A stretch of 25,953 nucleotides of DNA from Micavibrio aeruginosavorus. Lineage in GTDB: Bacteria > Pseudomonadota > Alphaproteobacteria > Micavibrionales > Micavibrionaceae. Below, one piece after another: positions 1 through 7,423 of the stretch. The notes beneath the pieces were generated by a model. That model was not told the DNA's origin and did no database searches. It saw nothing but the letters and a program-made list of their open reading frames with translations. Position numbers and translations under genes: made by a program. The DNA is taken from NCBI GenBank assembly GCA_003241475.1, contig QFQB01000019.1, positions 1 to 25,953 on the forward strand, in the 5' to 3' direction. Numbering within the stretch: the stretch's first letter is position 1; each line of letters starts with the position of its first letter.

Positions 1-249
1 AGCATGTCCGATCTGGAAAAACTTCCAGAAGAAGACAGCGGCAAGAAAGTCGCTATGGCGCCGCCAACGGGTCTTTCGCAAAAGCCTATGATGAACGGCA
101 CGCCTTTGCCGGAGCAGGCGGCGCAGCCCGAAAAACAAAAGAGCGCGCTGTCGCGCGTTTTCGAAAGCAATATGAAGCGAACCTATGGGGCGAACCGGCT
201 TGATTCCGTAACCAAAGACATGGGTAGTTTCGGGTATATGACGGACTGA
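1..249 (+). CDS. cpaC: C-terminal tail of probable CpaC/RcpA secretin (5' truncated by window)
   Basis: The frame is open from the first base, so the ATG at position 4 need not be a start. The 82 visible residues are hydrophilic, rich in Pro, Lys and Glu, and end in SFGYMTD. CpaC-type secretins carry such a hydrophilic tail after the secretin domain, often with a short Gly-Phe-hydrophobic-Asp/Glu end, and cpaC normally lies directly upstream of cpaD, as here. The gap to the cpaD start is only 13 nt. No secretin domain itself is in the window, so the assignment rests on position and on the tail. The alternative is a separate small hypothetical protein of 81 residues starting at position 4; no convincing ribosome-binding site can be judged because only three bases precede it. 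Confidence 0.5.
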   Translation, partial: SMSDLEKLPEEDSGKKVAMAPPTGLSQKPMMNGTPLPEQAAQPEKQKSALSRVFESNMKRTYGANRLDSVTKDMGSFGYMTD

Positions 250-262
250 TGAGGAGATGAGC

Positions 263-919
263 ATGAAAAAACACACAGCCCTTATGATGGTCCTGATTTC
301 CGCGTGCGCCTTGAGCGCCTGCGCCCGCCAAAACACGCCGTCGATGATGAGTACAAACAAGCCGCAGGTCTTGCCCGAAACCACGCTGCAGCAGGTTCCG
401 GCCAAAAGCGTCAGCGATGGATATTTGATGAAAATTGCCGATGATTATGCGCGTTTCGGAGCGGATACACTTCAATTGGGTCTGGTTTACGATCCTAATG
501 TTAAAGGCTATGGCGCGATGCAGGCGTTCAATGATCTGGCGCGTTTCAAGGAAAAACTCTCCAAACTCGGCGTTCGTTCGATTAAGGCCGAAACGATTAA
601 ACAAGAAGGCGGCGAGCCGACGCTTCTTATAACGTATGACTCTTTGCATGCGGCCGCCCCGCAAGATTGCGGCACCATGGCGGGCATTGAAACACGAGTG
701 ACGAATCACGAGGATATTGCCGATTACAAATTCGGCTGTTCCGTCGATACGATGCTGGCCCGCCAGATTTACCGTCCGTCCGATCTCTTGGGCAACAGCG
801 CGTCCGATCCGGGCGATGGACGCCGCGCGGCCAACAGCGTTGAATATTACAGAACGATTTCGCCGGAGGAAGCAGAAGGCGATCTGCAGCGAATTCAGCG
901 CGAGGATATTGAGAACTAA
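263..919 (+). CDS. cpaD: CpaD pilus biogenesis lipoprotein
   Basis: Predicted outer-membrane lipoprotein of the Tad/Cpa pilus secretion system, thought to work with the CpaC secretin. The N-terminus is a short lipoprotein signal with lipobox L17-S-A-C20. The C-terminal half has the CpaD family pattern: a Gly-Cys motif (GCSVD), then a 'PSDLLG' stretch and 'GRRAANSVEYYR'. I chose the ATG at 263 because GAGGAG (251-256) sits 6 nt before it; the alternative ATG at 257 would directly abut the Shine-Dalgarno sequence. The length of 218 residues fits the family. It lies between the cpaC tail and cpaE, 33 nt before cpaE, in one operon. Two internal Cys pairs could form disulfides in the periplasm (inference). 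Confidence 0.87.
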   Translation: MKKHTALMMVLISACALSACARQNTPSMMSTNKPQVLPETTLQQVPAKSVSDGYLMKIADDYARFGADTLQLGLVYDPNVKGYGAMQAFNDLARFKEKLSKLGVRSIKAETIKQEGGEPTLLITYDSLHAAAPQDCGTMAGIETRVTNHEDIADYKFGCSVDTMLARQIYRPSDLLGNSASDPGDGRRAANSVEYYRTISPEEAEGDLQRIQREDIEN

Positions 920-952
920 GACGGCGTAGACGTTAACGAGGGTAGACTAACA

Positions 953-2185
953 GTGCATATAGAGACTTCCATACTTTTGCCTTCGGCAACGGTTGATTTT
1001 TTCCTCAAAGACAAGGAAACGATCGAGGCCGCGCGCGCCCTCAAAGACGACTGGCGTTTTGCCCGTGTGCAGCTACGCGTAACCGAGGGCGATGTGGAAA
1101 CGGCGATCCAGCTTTACGGGAGCACGCCGTCGCCTGAAATCATCATGATTGAAACCGATACGACGGGTGCGGGATTTATCGAACGCCTTGGCGAGCTTTC
1201 GGGACGGTGCGAAGAAGGCAGCAGCGCGGTTGTCATCGGACCCGTCAACGACGTGAATTTATACCGTAGCCTGACCGCCATGGGCGTAAGCGATTATTTG
1301 GTTCGCCCCGTGCCGCAGGAAACATTGAGCGAAGTGATTGCGCAGACTTTGATTGAAAAATTGGGTGCGGCAGGTAGCCGTCTGATCGCCATGATCGGGG
1401 CCAAAGGCGGCGTGGGCGTATCGACGCTGGCGCAAGCGGCGGCACTGGGTGCTTCGGACAATCTTGGACAAAAAACGCTTCTTCTGGATGCTGCCGGCGC
1501 GTGGTCGTCGCTTCCTGTCGGCATGGGCTATGAGCCTGTTGCCAGCACGGCGGAAGTTATCAAAGCTGTAGTGGCCAAGGATAACGACTCGCTTCGTCGT
1601 ATGCTCTATTCCGTCAATGACAAGCTCACCGTTCTGGCAAGCGGGACAGAGCCGATGCTCGATATCGCCCCGCAGATCGGTCAATTCGAAGACGTGCTCA
1701 ACACCGTGATGGCGAGCTATCCCGTTGTCGTGGCCGATCTTTCCGGTGCGGGTCCGCTTTTGAAAAAAGCCGTTTTAACGCGCGCGCATGAAATTATTCT
1801 TGTAACAACACCGACGCTGGCTTCTTTGCGCGCGGCCCGTTCCTTGATGCAGGAAATCAAAAAACTTCAAGGCGGTAACGCCAACAATATTGATCTTGTG
1901 TTGAATATGGCAGGCATCGCGCCGGGCAAGGAAATCGTGAAAGCGGATATCAAAGCCGCGCTGGATATAGAACCGCAGGCCGTTATTGCGTTCGATGCCA
2001 AATCCTATATCGGCGCGGAGCATGAAGGGCGCAAATTGTCGGCAGACAAGGGCGCACAGGATTCCATTTTGAAAATTCTGCCGTTGATCCAGAAATATGT
2101 CGCGCGCGACACGGGCGCAAGCATAGAGGCGGACAAGACGAAACTGGTCGGTTCTTTGCTCAACAAACTTAAAACCAAAAAATAA
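953..2185 (+). CDS. cpaE: CpaE/TadZ pilus localisation ATPase
   Basis: MinD/ParA-superfamily protein that places the Tad secretion machine in the cell. Residues about 1-135 form a receiver-like N-terminal domain; the ATPase domain follows. The P-loop is GAKGGVGVST (149-158): it keeps the 'signature' Lys of the deviant Walker A but lacks the second Lys usual in ParA/MinD (GVST instead of GKST/GKTT), which is common in CpaE/TadZ proteins. The start is a GTG at 953; GAGGG at 938-942 lies 10 nt upstream. The length of 410 residues is normal. cpaF follows after 15 nt with a strong Shine-Dalgarno sequence, so both are in the same operon. Confidence 0.9.
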   Translation: MHIETSILLPSATVDFFLKDKETIEAARALKDDWRFARVQLRVTEGDVETAIQLYGSTPSPEIIMIETDTTGAGFIERLGELSGRCEEGSSAVVIGPVNDVNLYRSLTAMGVSDYLVRPVPQETLSEVIAQTLIEKLGAAGSRLIAMIGAKGGVGVSTLAQAAALGASDNLGQKTLLLDAAGAWSSLPVGMGYEPVASTAEVIKAVVAKDNDSLRRMLYSVNDKLTVLASGTEPMLDIAPQIGQFEDVLNTVMASYPVVVADLSGAGPLLKKAVLTRAHEIILVTTPTLASLRAARSLMQEIKKLQGGNANNIDLVLNMAGIAPGKEIVKADIKAALDIEPQAVIAFDAKSYIGAEHEGRKLSADKGAQDSILKILPLIQKYVARDTGASIEADKTKLVGSLLNKLKTKK

Positions 2186-2200
2186 GGTAAGGAGGGCGCG

Positions 2201-3718
2201 ATGTTCGGAAAAAAACCAAGCGGATCGACGAGCGACCTTCGCCCTGTAGCGCCTGCGCCTGTGCCTGATGCGCCGAAAACAGAGATTCCGGCTGTAGCGC
2301 CGCCGCAAGAGGAAAAAGAGATCGCGCCGTCGCTTGTTACGGCACAGATTCCTGCCGAGAAAAAACCCGTTAAATCCATGGCTGAAGACGCGCTCGAACT
2401 TCATGAGGAAGTGCATGAAGAGGCGGGCATGGCGCAGAATATGGATTCTTTGCGCCTGCAACGCGCGCGCAACCGCATCTGGCTGGATCTTCGCGATGGT
2501 ATTGATCTGAAGGCGCTCGCCCGCATGAAGGCGGAAGAGGCGAAGACGGAGGTTAATTCCGCCGTTGAGGAAATCGCGCGGTTCCGCAATCTCGATGTCA
2601 CGCCGTCCGAGCTTTCCGCTATCGCCCGCGAATGTACGAACGACATGCTGGGCTTTGGGCCGCTCGAAGAATTGCTGGAGCGCGATGATATCGCCGATAT
2701 CATGATCAACGGGCCGGACACGACCTATATCGAGGTCAACGGCAAGATCGAGCGCTCAAAAATCAAATTCCGCGATAATCAGCATTTGACAACGATCTGC
2801 CAGAGAATCGTCGGCGCGATCGGCCGCCGCGTCGATGAAGCCTCGCCGATCTGCGATGCGCGTTTGCCCGACGGAAGCCGTGTGAACGTCATTATCCCGC
2901 CGCTGGCTGTTGACGGCGCGTGTATGACTATTCGTAAATTCAAAAAGGATAAGCTGACGCTCGACAAGCTGTTGGAATACGGTGCGATGACGCCCTCTGC
3001 GGCGAAACTTATCATGGCCATCGGCCGCTGCCGCGTGAACTGTCTTATTTCCGGCGGTACCGGTTCGGGAAAGACCACGATGCTGAACTGCGTGACGCGC
3101 TATATCGAGGCTGGCGAGCGCATCATTACCTGCGAAGATGCCTGCGAACTGCAATTACAGCAGCCGCATGTCGTGCGCCTTGAAACGCGCCCCGCCAACC
3201 TTGAAGGCGTGGGCGAAATCACCATGCGCGATCTGGTTAAGAACTGTCTGCGTATGCGCCCCGAGCGCATTATCGTGGGCGAGGTGCGCGGCCCCGAAGC
3301 GTTCGATCTTTTGTCGGCTATGAACACGGGCCACGACGGGTCTATGGGCACCGTGCACGCCAACAACCCACGCGAAGCCATATCGCGTATGGAAAATATG
3401 ATCGCTATGGGATCGCTGAATTTGCCGACCACGGCGGTGCGCGAGCAGATTGCCTCCGCCGTCAATGTCATCATTCAGGTACAGCGTCTTCGCGATGGTT
3501 CGCGCAAAGTTACGCATATTTCCGAGATTACGGGCATGGAAGGCGAGGTCGTCACCATGCAGGATCTTTTCAAGCTGGAATTTTTGGGCGAGGATGAAAA
3601 CGGCAAACTGATCACGGAATTGAAATCATCGGGCATGCGTCCGAAATTCTGGGACAAAGCGCGCCAGTTTAATGTTGAAAGGCTGGTTTTGGACGCGATG
3701 GAAGAGGCTTATGGATAA
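2201..3718 (+). CDS. cpaF: CpaF/TadA secretion ATPase
   Basis: Type II/IV secretion-family hexameric ATPase that powers Tad pilin assembly at the inner membrane. Residues 1-80 are a Pro/Ala/Glu-rich low-complexity leader. The N-terminal domain follows (motif GFGPLEELL), then the catalytic domain with Walker A GGTGSGKTT (285-293), the acidic 'Asp box' region after it (ITCEDACELQL) and a Walker B region around VGEVRG (about 357-363). The His box is GTVHANNP. The 505 residues are a typical length. AAGGAGG at 2189-2195 lies 5 nt before the ATG, the best ribosome-binding site in the operon. The stop overlaps the start of tadB by 8 nt, implying translational coupling. Confidence 0.95.
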   Translation: MFGKKPSGSTSDLRPVAPAPVPDAPKTEIPAVAPPQEEKEIAPSLVTAQIPAEKKPVKSMAEDALELHEEVHEEAGMAQNMDSLRLQRARNRIWLDLRDGIDLKALARMKAEEAKTEVNSAVEEIARFRNLDVTPSELSAIARECTNDMLGFGPLEELLERDDIADIMINGPDTTYIEVNGKIERSKIKFRDNQHLTTICQRIVGAIGRRVDEASPICDARLPDGSRVNVIIPPLAVDGACMTIRKFKKDKLTLDKLLEYGAMTPSAAKLIMAIGRCRVNCLISGGTGSGKTTMLNCVTRYIEAGERIITCEDACELQLQQPHVVRLETRPANLEGVGEITMRDLVKNCLRMRPERIIVGEVRGPEAFDLLSAMNTGHDGSMGTVHANNPREAISRMENMIAMGSLNLPTTAVREQIASAVNVIIQVQRLRDGSRKVTHISEITGMEGEVVTMQDLFKLEFLGEDENGKLITELKSSGMRPKFWDKARQFNVERLVLDAMEEAYG

Positions 3719-4688
3719 AAGTATCCTGATTACGGTTGTTTCGCTTCTTCTCGTGCTGGTCGTGACCGGCATGATTGCGTTTATGGTCGCAAATTCCAAA
3801 AGCGCCAAAAAGCGCCGCATGATGAGCGTTATCCGCGGAGGCGTAAGCGAAGATGGTGGACGCAAAGGCAATGCTGTCGATATGCGCCGCGAGGCTTTGG
3901 CAAAGAAACTGAAGGAAAACAAAGATCCGGATTCGGAAGAAAAGAAAAAAAGCCTGTCCACTAAGTTAAAACAGGCAGGGCTGACGATATCGGTCAAACA
4001 ATTCTGGCTCTATTCGGTTTTGCTTGCGGTCGTTTTGACCGGGTTGGTTTATCTTTCAGGCAAAGGACCATTTGTGGTGGCCATGACAGCGATCATCGGT
4101 TTCTTTGGTTTGCCGAAGTTTATTCTTAAACGCCTGACGCTTCGCCGCCAGAAAAAATTCTTATCCGAATTGCCGGATGCGCTCGAAGCTATGACGCGCT
4201 TGCTACGCGCCGGTATGCCGGTTTCCGAAGCGATTAAAATGGTGGCTCGTGAATTCACGGGTCCGATCGGCGAAGAGATGGGCCATATTTTCGACCAGCA
4301 GAAAATCGGCGTGCCGCTGCCCGAAGCCGTGCAGGAATGCGGCCGCCGCATCCCCCTGCCCGAAGTGCGCATGTTTGCAACCGCCGTTGCCATTCAGGCG
4401 CAGACGGGATCGAGCCTTTCCGAAATCCTGGACGGTCTTGCCAAGGTAATCCGCGCGCGTTTCCGTCTTCGCCGCAAAGTACAGGCGCTTTCGAGCGAAG
4501 CCAAATCGTCGGCGATGATTATCGGCGCTCTGCCTGTTCTTGTGGCTACCGGCATGTATTTCCTGAATTACGACTACATCAGCGTGCTGTTCTACGAACC
4601 CAAAGGCAAGGTAATGCTGGCCGGCGCGGTATTGTGGATGTGTTGCGGCATTTTCTGCATGCGACAGATGATTAATTTTAAGGTGTAA
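3711..4688 (+). CDS. tadB: TadB inner-membrane platform protein
   Basis: One of the two GspF-type (T2SSF) polytopic proteins of the Tad system; with TadC it forms the inner-membrane platform on which CpaF acts. An N-terminal transmembrane helix (residues about 4-25) is followed by a basic cytoplasmic stretch, a central hydrophobic region, then the T2SSF domain (LPDALEAMTRLLRAG motif) and C-terminal hydrophobic helices. I chose the ATG at 3711, which overlaps the cpaF stop (ATGGATAA) and gives the natural start MDKSILITV. An in-frame ATG at 3672 lies deep in cpaF and would add 13 residues. AAGAGG (3702-3707) precedes the chosen start with short 3-nt spacing. The predicted protein has 325 residues. 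Confidence 0.9.
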   Translation: MDKSILITVVSLLLVLVVTGMIAFMVANSKSAKKRRMMSVIRGGVSEDGGRKGNAVDMRREALAKKLKENKDPDSEEKKKSLSTKLKQAGLTISVKQFWLYSVLLAVVLTGLVYLSGKGPFVVAMTAIIGFFGLPKFILKRLTLRRQKKFLSELPDALEAMTRLLRAGMPVSEAIKMVAREFTGPIGEEMGHIFDQQKIGVPLPEAVQECGRRIPLPEVRMFATAVAIQAQTGSSLSEILDGLAKVIRARFRLRRKVQALSSEAKSSAMIIGALPVLVATGMYFLNYDYISVLFYEPKGKVMLAGAVLWMCCGIFCMRQMINFKV

Positions 4689-4690
4689 TA

Positions 4691-5638
4691 ATGATCGATA
4701 TCACCACGGATTTTTTGATCGTTGTCGGAAGCGCTGTGGCGGCGGCGCTGTCGTTTGCCGCGTTCGTCTTCCCGTTCCTTCAGCGCGGCGAGCGTAAAGA
4801 GCGCTATAAGAACGTCATCGAGAAAAAACGAAAGGCGCTTTTCGAGCAGACGAAAGAAGAGCTGAACAAAAAAGGCGCGAAAAATCTTTCGGCCAAGGAT
4901 TCGTTAAGCTCGTTCTTCCGCATGCAGTCCATGGCAGGCGAGTACGGAGAGAAGGTTCGCGTATTGCTGTTGCAGGCCGGGAACCGGGACCCGCGCGCGC
5001 CGATGAAATATATAATTTCGCAGATAGTTCTGCCGATCATCCTCGTTCTGTTTTGCATGCTGATATTGTCAAAATCGGAAAAAGAGATTTCCGAGGTTAT
5101 GCAGATGCTGATTTTGTTTTTGGCCGCTATCACCGGTTTTTATCTACCGCGCATTTTGGTCAAGAATGCCGCCCTGAAGCGGATCGAGGATCTGACGCTC
5201 AATTTTCCGGATGCGCTCGACATGATGCTGATTTGCGTGCAGGGCGGTATTGGTCTTGAACAGACGGTCGACAAGGTTGCGGGCGAGATTGCGGAATACG
5301 CGCCGACGCTGGCCGAAGAGCTTGGCATCCTGAGCGCCGAGATGGCGATGCTCAATGACCGCCGCAATGCGCTGAGCGAATTCGGCAAGCGCGTCGGCGG
5401 CTATGGGAAGTCTTTTGCGACGGCGCTGATTCAGGCCGAACAATACGGAACATCCATTTCTCAGGCGCTTCGCGTTCTGGCCGATGAGCTGCGCGATATC
5501 CGCATGGCCAAGGCCGAGCAAAAGGCGGCATCGCTGCCGCCTAAATTGACCGTGCCGATGATCGTGTTCTTCCTGCCGGCGCTGTTTATCGTCATTCTGG
5601 GGCCGGCCGGAATCGAGATCGGCAAGACCTTTAACTGA
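4691..5638 (+). CDS. tadC: TadC inner-membrane platform protein
   Basis: Second T2SSF-family membrane protein of the Tad pilus, predicted partner of TadB. It has an N-terminal transmembrane helix, a Lys-rich cytoplasmic linker, a hydrophobic pair at about residues 100-150, the T2SSF domain (NFPDALDMMLICVQGG, then AEELGILSAEM) and a C-terminal hydrophobic helix ending in GPAGIEIGKTFN. The 315 residues match the family. AAGGTG (4680-4685), inside the end of tadB, gives 5-nt spacing to the ATG. It is the last gene of the plus-strand Tad operon: its TGA at 5636-5638 directly abuts the stop codon of the convergent TPR gene, leaving no room for an intervening terminator. Confidence 0.93.
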   Translation: MIDITTDFLIVVGSAVAAALSFAAFVFPFLQRGERKERYKNVIEKKRKALFEQTKEELNKKGAKNLSAKDSLSSFFRMQSMAGEYGEKVRVLLLQAGNRDPRAPMKYIISQIVLPIILVLFCMLILSKSEKEISEVMQMLILFLAAITGFYLPRILVKNAALKRIEDLTLNFPDALDMMLICVQGGIGLEQTVDKVAGEIAEYAPTLAEELGILSAEMAMLNDRRNALSEFGKRVGGYGKSFATALIQAEQYGTSISQALRVLADELRDIRMAKAEQKAASLPPKLTVPMIVFFLPALFIVILGPAGIEIGKTFN

Positions 5639-6592
5639 CTAGTCGTTGCTTTTGTTGAAGCTCTGCGTGCTGCCGCGAACGTTGGTTTTTTTGGCGGCGG
5701 CAGAATCGACTTTTTCCGGCTTTGTCTCTTTTTTGATCGTGACTTCCTTTGCAACCGGCGGTAGTTGCTTGTTCGCTGCATCATCCGTTTTCTTGGTGAC
5801 GGTCTTTTCCGTTACGGTTGTCGTCGTCGTTGTTTTTTCCGTCGATGCGTTTGGTTTCGGTGCGAGCGTGAAGGCAGCTCTTTGCTTGTTTACAAGAAAA
5901 TCATCCGCGCCTTCTTTCAGCGTCGTGATGATGCGCAGGTTGCGTTCCAGCTCCATGCGGCCCGGCGAGATGGCCTGCGCTTTTTGCAGCATGTCGATGG
6001 CCTGATCCAGCTTGTTCTGCGAAGCGAGATTCAGCGCCAGATTGTTCATGATGGGAGCGGGATCGCCTTTCCATTGGTCGATGCCTTTGCGGAACGCGAC
6101 TTCGGCCTGTTCATGGTAGTTTTGCGCGTCAAGCGCGGTGCCGAGCGCGAGATAGGCGCGGCCGCTCTTGGGGTCGAGTTCCACGGCGCGGCGCGAGGTC
6201 AATTCGGCTTCCTTGTATTGGCCGAGTGCAAGTTGGACCATAGAGAGTTCTACGACGGCATCCGGATACGGATTTTTGCCCTGTGCAAACGGTTGGACGA
6301 CCTGGCGCGCGCTGTTCAATTGCTCATCGTCGCGCAAAGCCTGCGCGTAGGATGTCGCCACGGCGGCATCGTCCGGATTGCGTTGATACATTTGATCCAG
6401 CAGGGCGAGGGCTTCGGTTTTGTTGCCCGAGGCGCGTGCTTCGCGTGCGGCACGTTCAAGGATAGAATTTACGCGGCTGGAAGCGGCAGGGTCGGATGAA
6501 TTCGGATCTCCACCAGTTGTGCTACAAGCGCCAAGCGCCAGAACGGTAACGGAAATGGATGCGAGAAAAATTCCCCGAAGAACGGACGTCAT
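5639..6592 (-). CDS. TPR lipoprotein, TadD-like
   Basis: Predicted outer-membrane lipoprotein (lipobox L20-G-A-C23) of 317 residues with several tetratricopeptide repeats between about residues 45 and 225, for example the A-L-DQMYQRNPDDAAVATSYAQAL and AY-LALGTALDAQNYHEQAE segments. The TPR part is followed by a Thr/Lys-rich, low-complexity tail with a TTTTTT run. In Tad systems a TPR lipoprotein, TadD, is needed for pilus assembly and usually lies in the same operon. Here it is on the opposite strand, convergent with tadC and 35 nt downstream of the CpaC-N-like gene. The role as TadD is inferred from domain type and location; a general peptidoglycan/outer-membrane TPR protein is the alternative. 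Confidence 0.72.
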   Translation of the reverse strand: MTSVLRGIFLASISVTVLALGACSTTGGDPNSSDPAASSRVNSILERAAREARASGNKTEALALLDQMYQRNPDDAAVATSYAQALRDDEQLNSARQVVQPFAQGKNPYPDAVVELSMVQLALGQYKEAELTSRRAVELDPKSGRAYLALGTALDAQNYHEQAEVAFRKGIDQWKGDPAPIMNNLALNLASQNKLDQAIDMLQKAQAISPGRMELERNLRIITTLKEGADDFLVNKQRAAFTLAPKPNASTEKTTTTTTVTEKTVTKKTDDAANKQLPPVAKEVTIKKETKPEKVDSAAAKKTNVRGSTQSFNKSND

Positions 6593-6627
6593 GAGATGGC
6601 GGACCCTGTAAAGTAAGTGAGTTTAAA

Positions 6628-7164
6628 TTACTCAGCGGTGCCGGCGGGTGTGCCTGAGGCCTGTTCCTGTCCGGCCGCTGCACCTACTTCATGGCACATA
6701 TCAGGGCAAAAATAAACACTTGTTGCTTGGCAATTCGAGCCTTCGGCAGCATTGGCGCAACTACGGCGGACGCGCACGTAATTCTTCTTGGGGCTGGCGA
6801 CGATCACATGTCTTTGCATAATGATGTTGCCCTCTTTGTCCAGTACGGAAAAATAGGTGGCGCCGGCGGCGCGGGGGATGACAACGGCAAGGCGTGGCGT
6901 GTCCAGAAGAACGGTGATTTGCGCGGAATTTCCGACAACGACGGAAGAAGCATCGCGGTCCAGCCTAACCAGTTCCGATTTATCGGGGGTCATTTTCAAA
7001 GAAGGATGCGTTTCACCATCGAGGCTGGCGGCGCCCGGCGGCAGGGTTGCTTGTGTTGTCACAGGCGGCATGAGGTCATTTTGCGCGGGTTGGGCATGCG
7101 CAAATGTGCCGCAAAGTCCTATAGAAGAGATCAGAACGCTGGCCAGAAGGTTTTTTTTGAACAT
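6628..7164 (-). CDS. Exported stand-alone pilus-assembly N-terminal (CpaC-N-like) domain protein
   Basis: A 178-residue protein with a Sec signal peptide (cleavage near AHA-Q, residue 24/25). Residues about 57-118 match the pattern of the N-terminal domain of CpaC/RcpA secretins (LDRDASSVVVGNSA, then DTPRLAVVIPRAAGATYFSVLDKEGN without the secretin part). The C-terminal part has four cysteines (C136, C145, C153, C157), likely two disulfides, and an Ala/Gly/Glu-rich tail. AAAGG lies about 7 nt before the ATG. It is the first gene of a two-gene minus-strand operon with the TPR lipoprotein. It probably interacts with the outer-membrane part of the Tad machine, which is an inference; this domain without a secretin is less commonly described. 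Confidence 0.7.
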   Translation of the reverse strand: MFKKNLLASVLISSIGLCGTFAHAQPAQNDLMPPVTTQATLPPGAASLDGETHPSLKMTPDKSELVRLDRDASSVVVGNSAQITVLLDTPRLAVVIPRAAGATYFSVLDKEGNIIMQRHVIVASPKKNYVRVRRSCANAAEGSNCQATSVYFCPDMCHEVGAAAGQEQASGTPAGTAE

Positions 7165-7282
7165 TTTTATGCCTTTGCGGGTCGAGCCGATTTGGAGGAT
7201 GGAACGAAAAGAAACTGACTGTGACGTCTTTTTAGTATATCTTTTTCAGGTGCGTTCGGCACGACAATTCTGTTTGAATTTT

Positions 7283-7401
7283 CATAAAATTTTATGTGCT
7301 GTCAAGGGGTTAAGCATATTCGATCTGGATTGCAGGCGGTTTGTATTATTCCTGCAAAATTTGATAAAATTTTAGGAAATATTAACCGGCGCAATGGTTA
7401 A
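7283..7401. promoter_or_regulatory. AT-rich divergent control region with nested palindromes
   Basis: It lies between the divergent CpaC-N-like and prepilin-like genes. Seen directly: a perfect 14-bp palindrome CATAAAATTTTATG (7283-7296); an inverted repeat TTGCAGG (7330-7336) / CCTGCAA (7351-7357) with a 14-nt loop; a second copy of the decamer TAAAATTTTA (7365-7374); and TTAACC (7382-7387) / GGTTAA (7396-7401) spaced by 8 nt. The last one contains TTAACCAT on the minus strand, which equals the half-site reported for the alphaproteobacterial regulator CtrA. TTGTAT (7341-7346) and TAAAAT (7365-7370) with an 18-nt spacer could be a weak plus-strand promoter. Functions are inferred. Confidence 0.4.
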
Positions 7402-7423
7402 ATGGTAAGTGGGGCAGACTATT

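Noticed and set aside
86..709. 207-codon minus-strand frame opposite cpaC tail and cpaD
   Set aside because: It is antisense to recognisable cpaD, with a Cys/Arg-rich composition and no family features.
1397..1427. Missing Walker A lysine in CpaE as a novelty
   Set aside because: Loss of the second P-loop lysine is common in CpaE/TadZ proteins, so it is not unusual here.
5765..6499. 244-codon plus-strand frame opposite the TPR gene
   Set aside because: It is a shadow of the TPR lipoprotein. The real gene has a lipobox and TPR motifs; the shadow translation has a random, Arg- and Phe-rich look.
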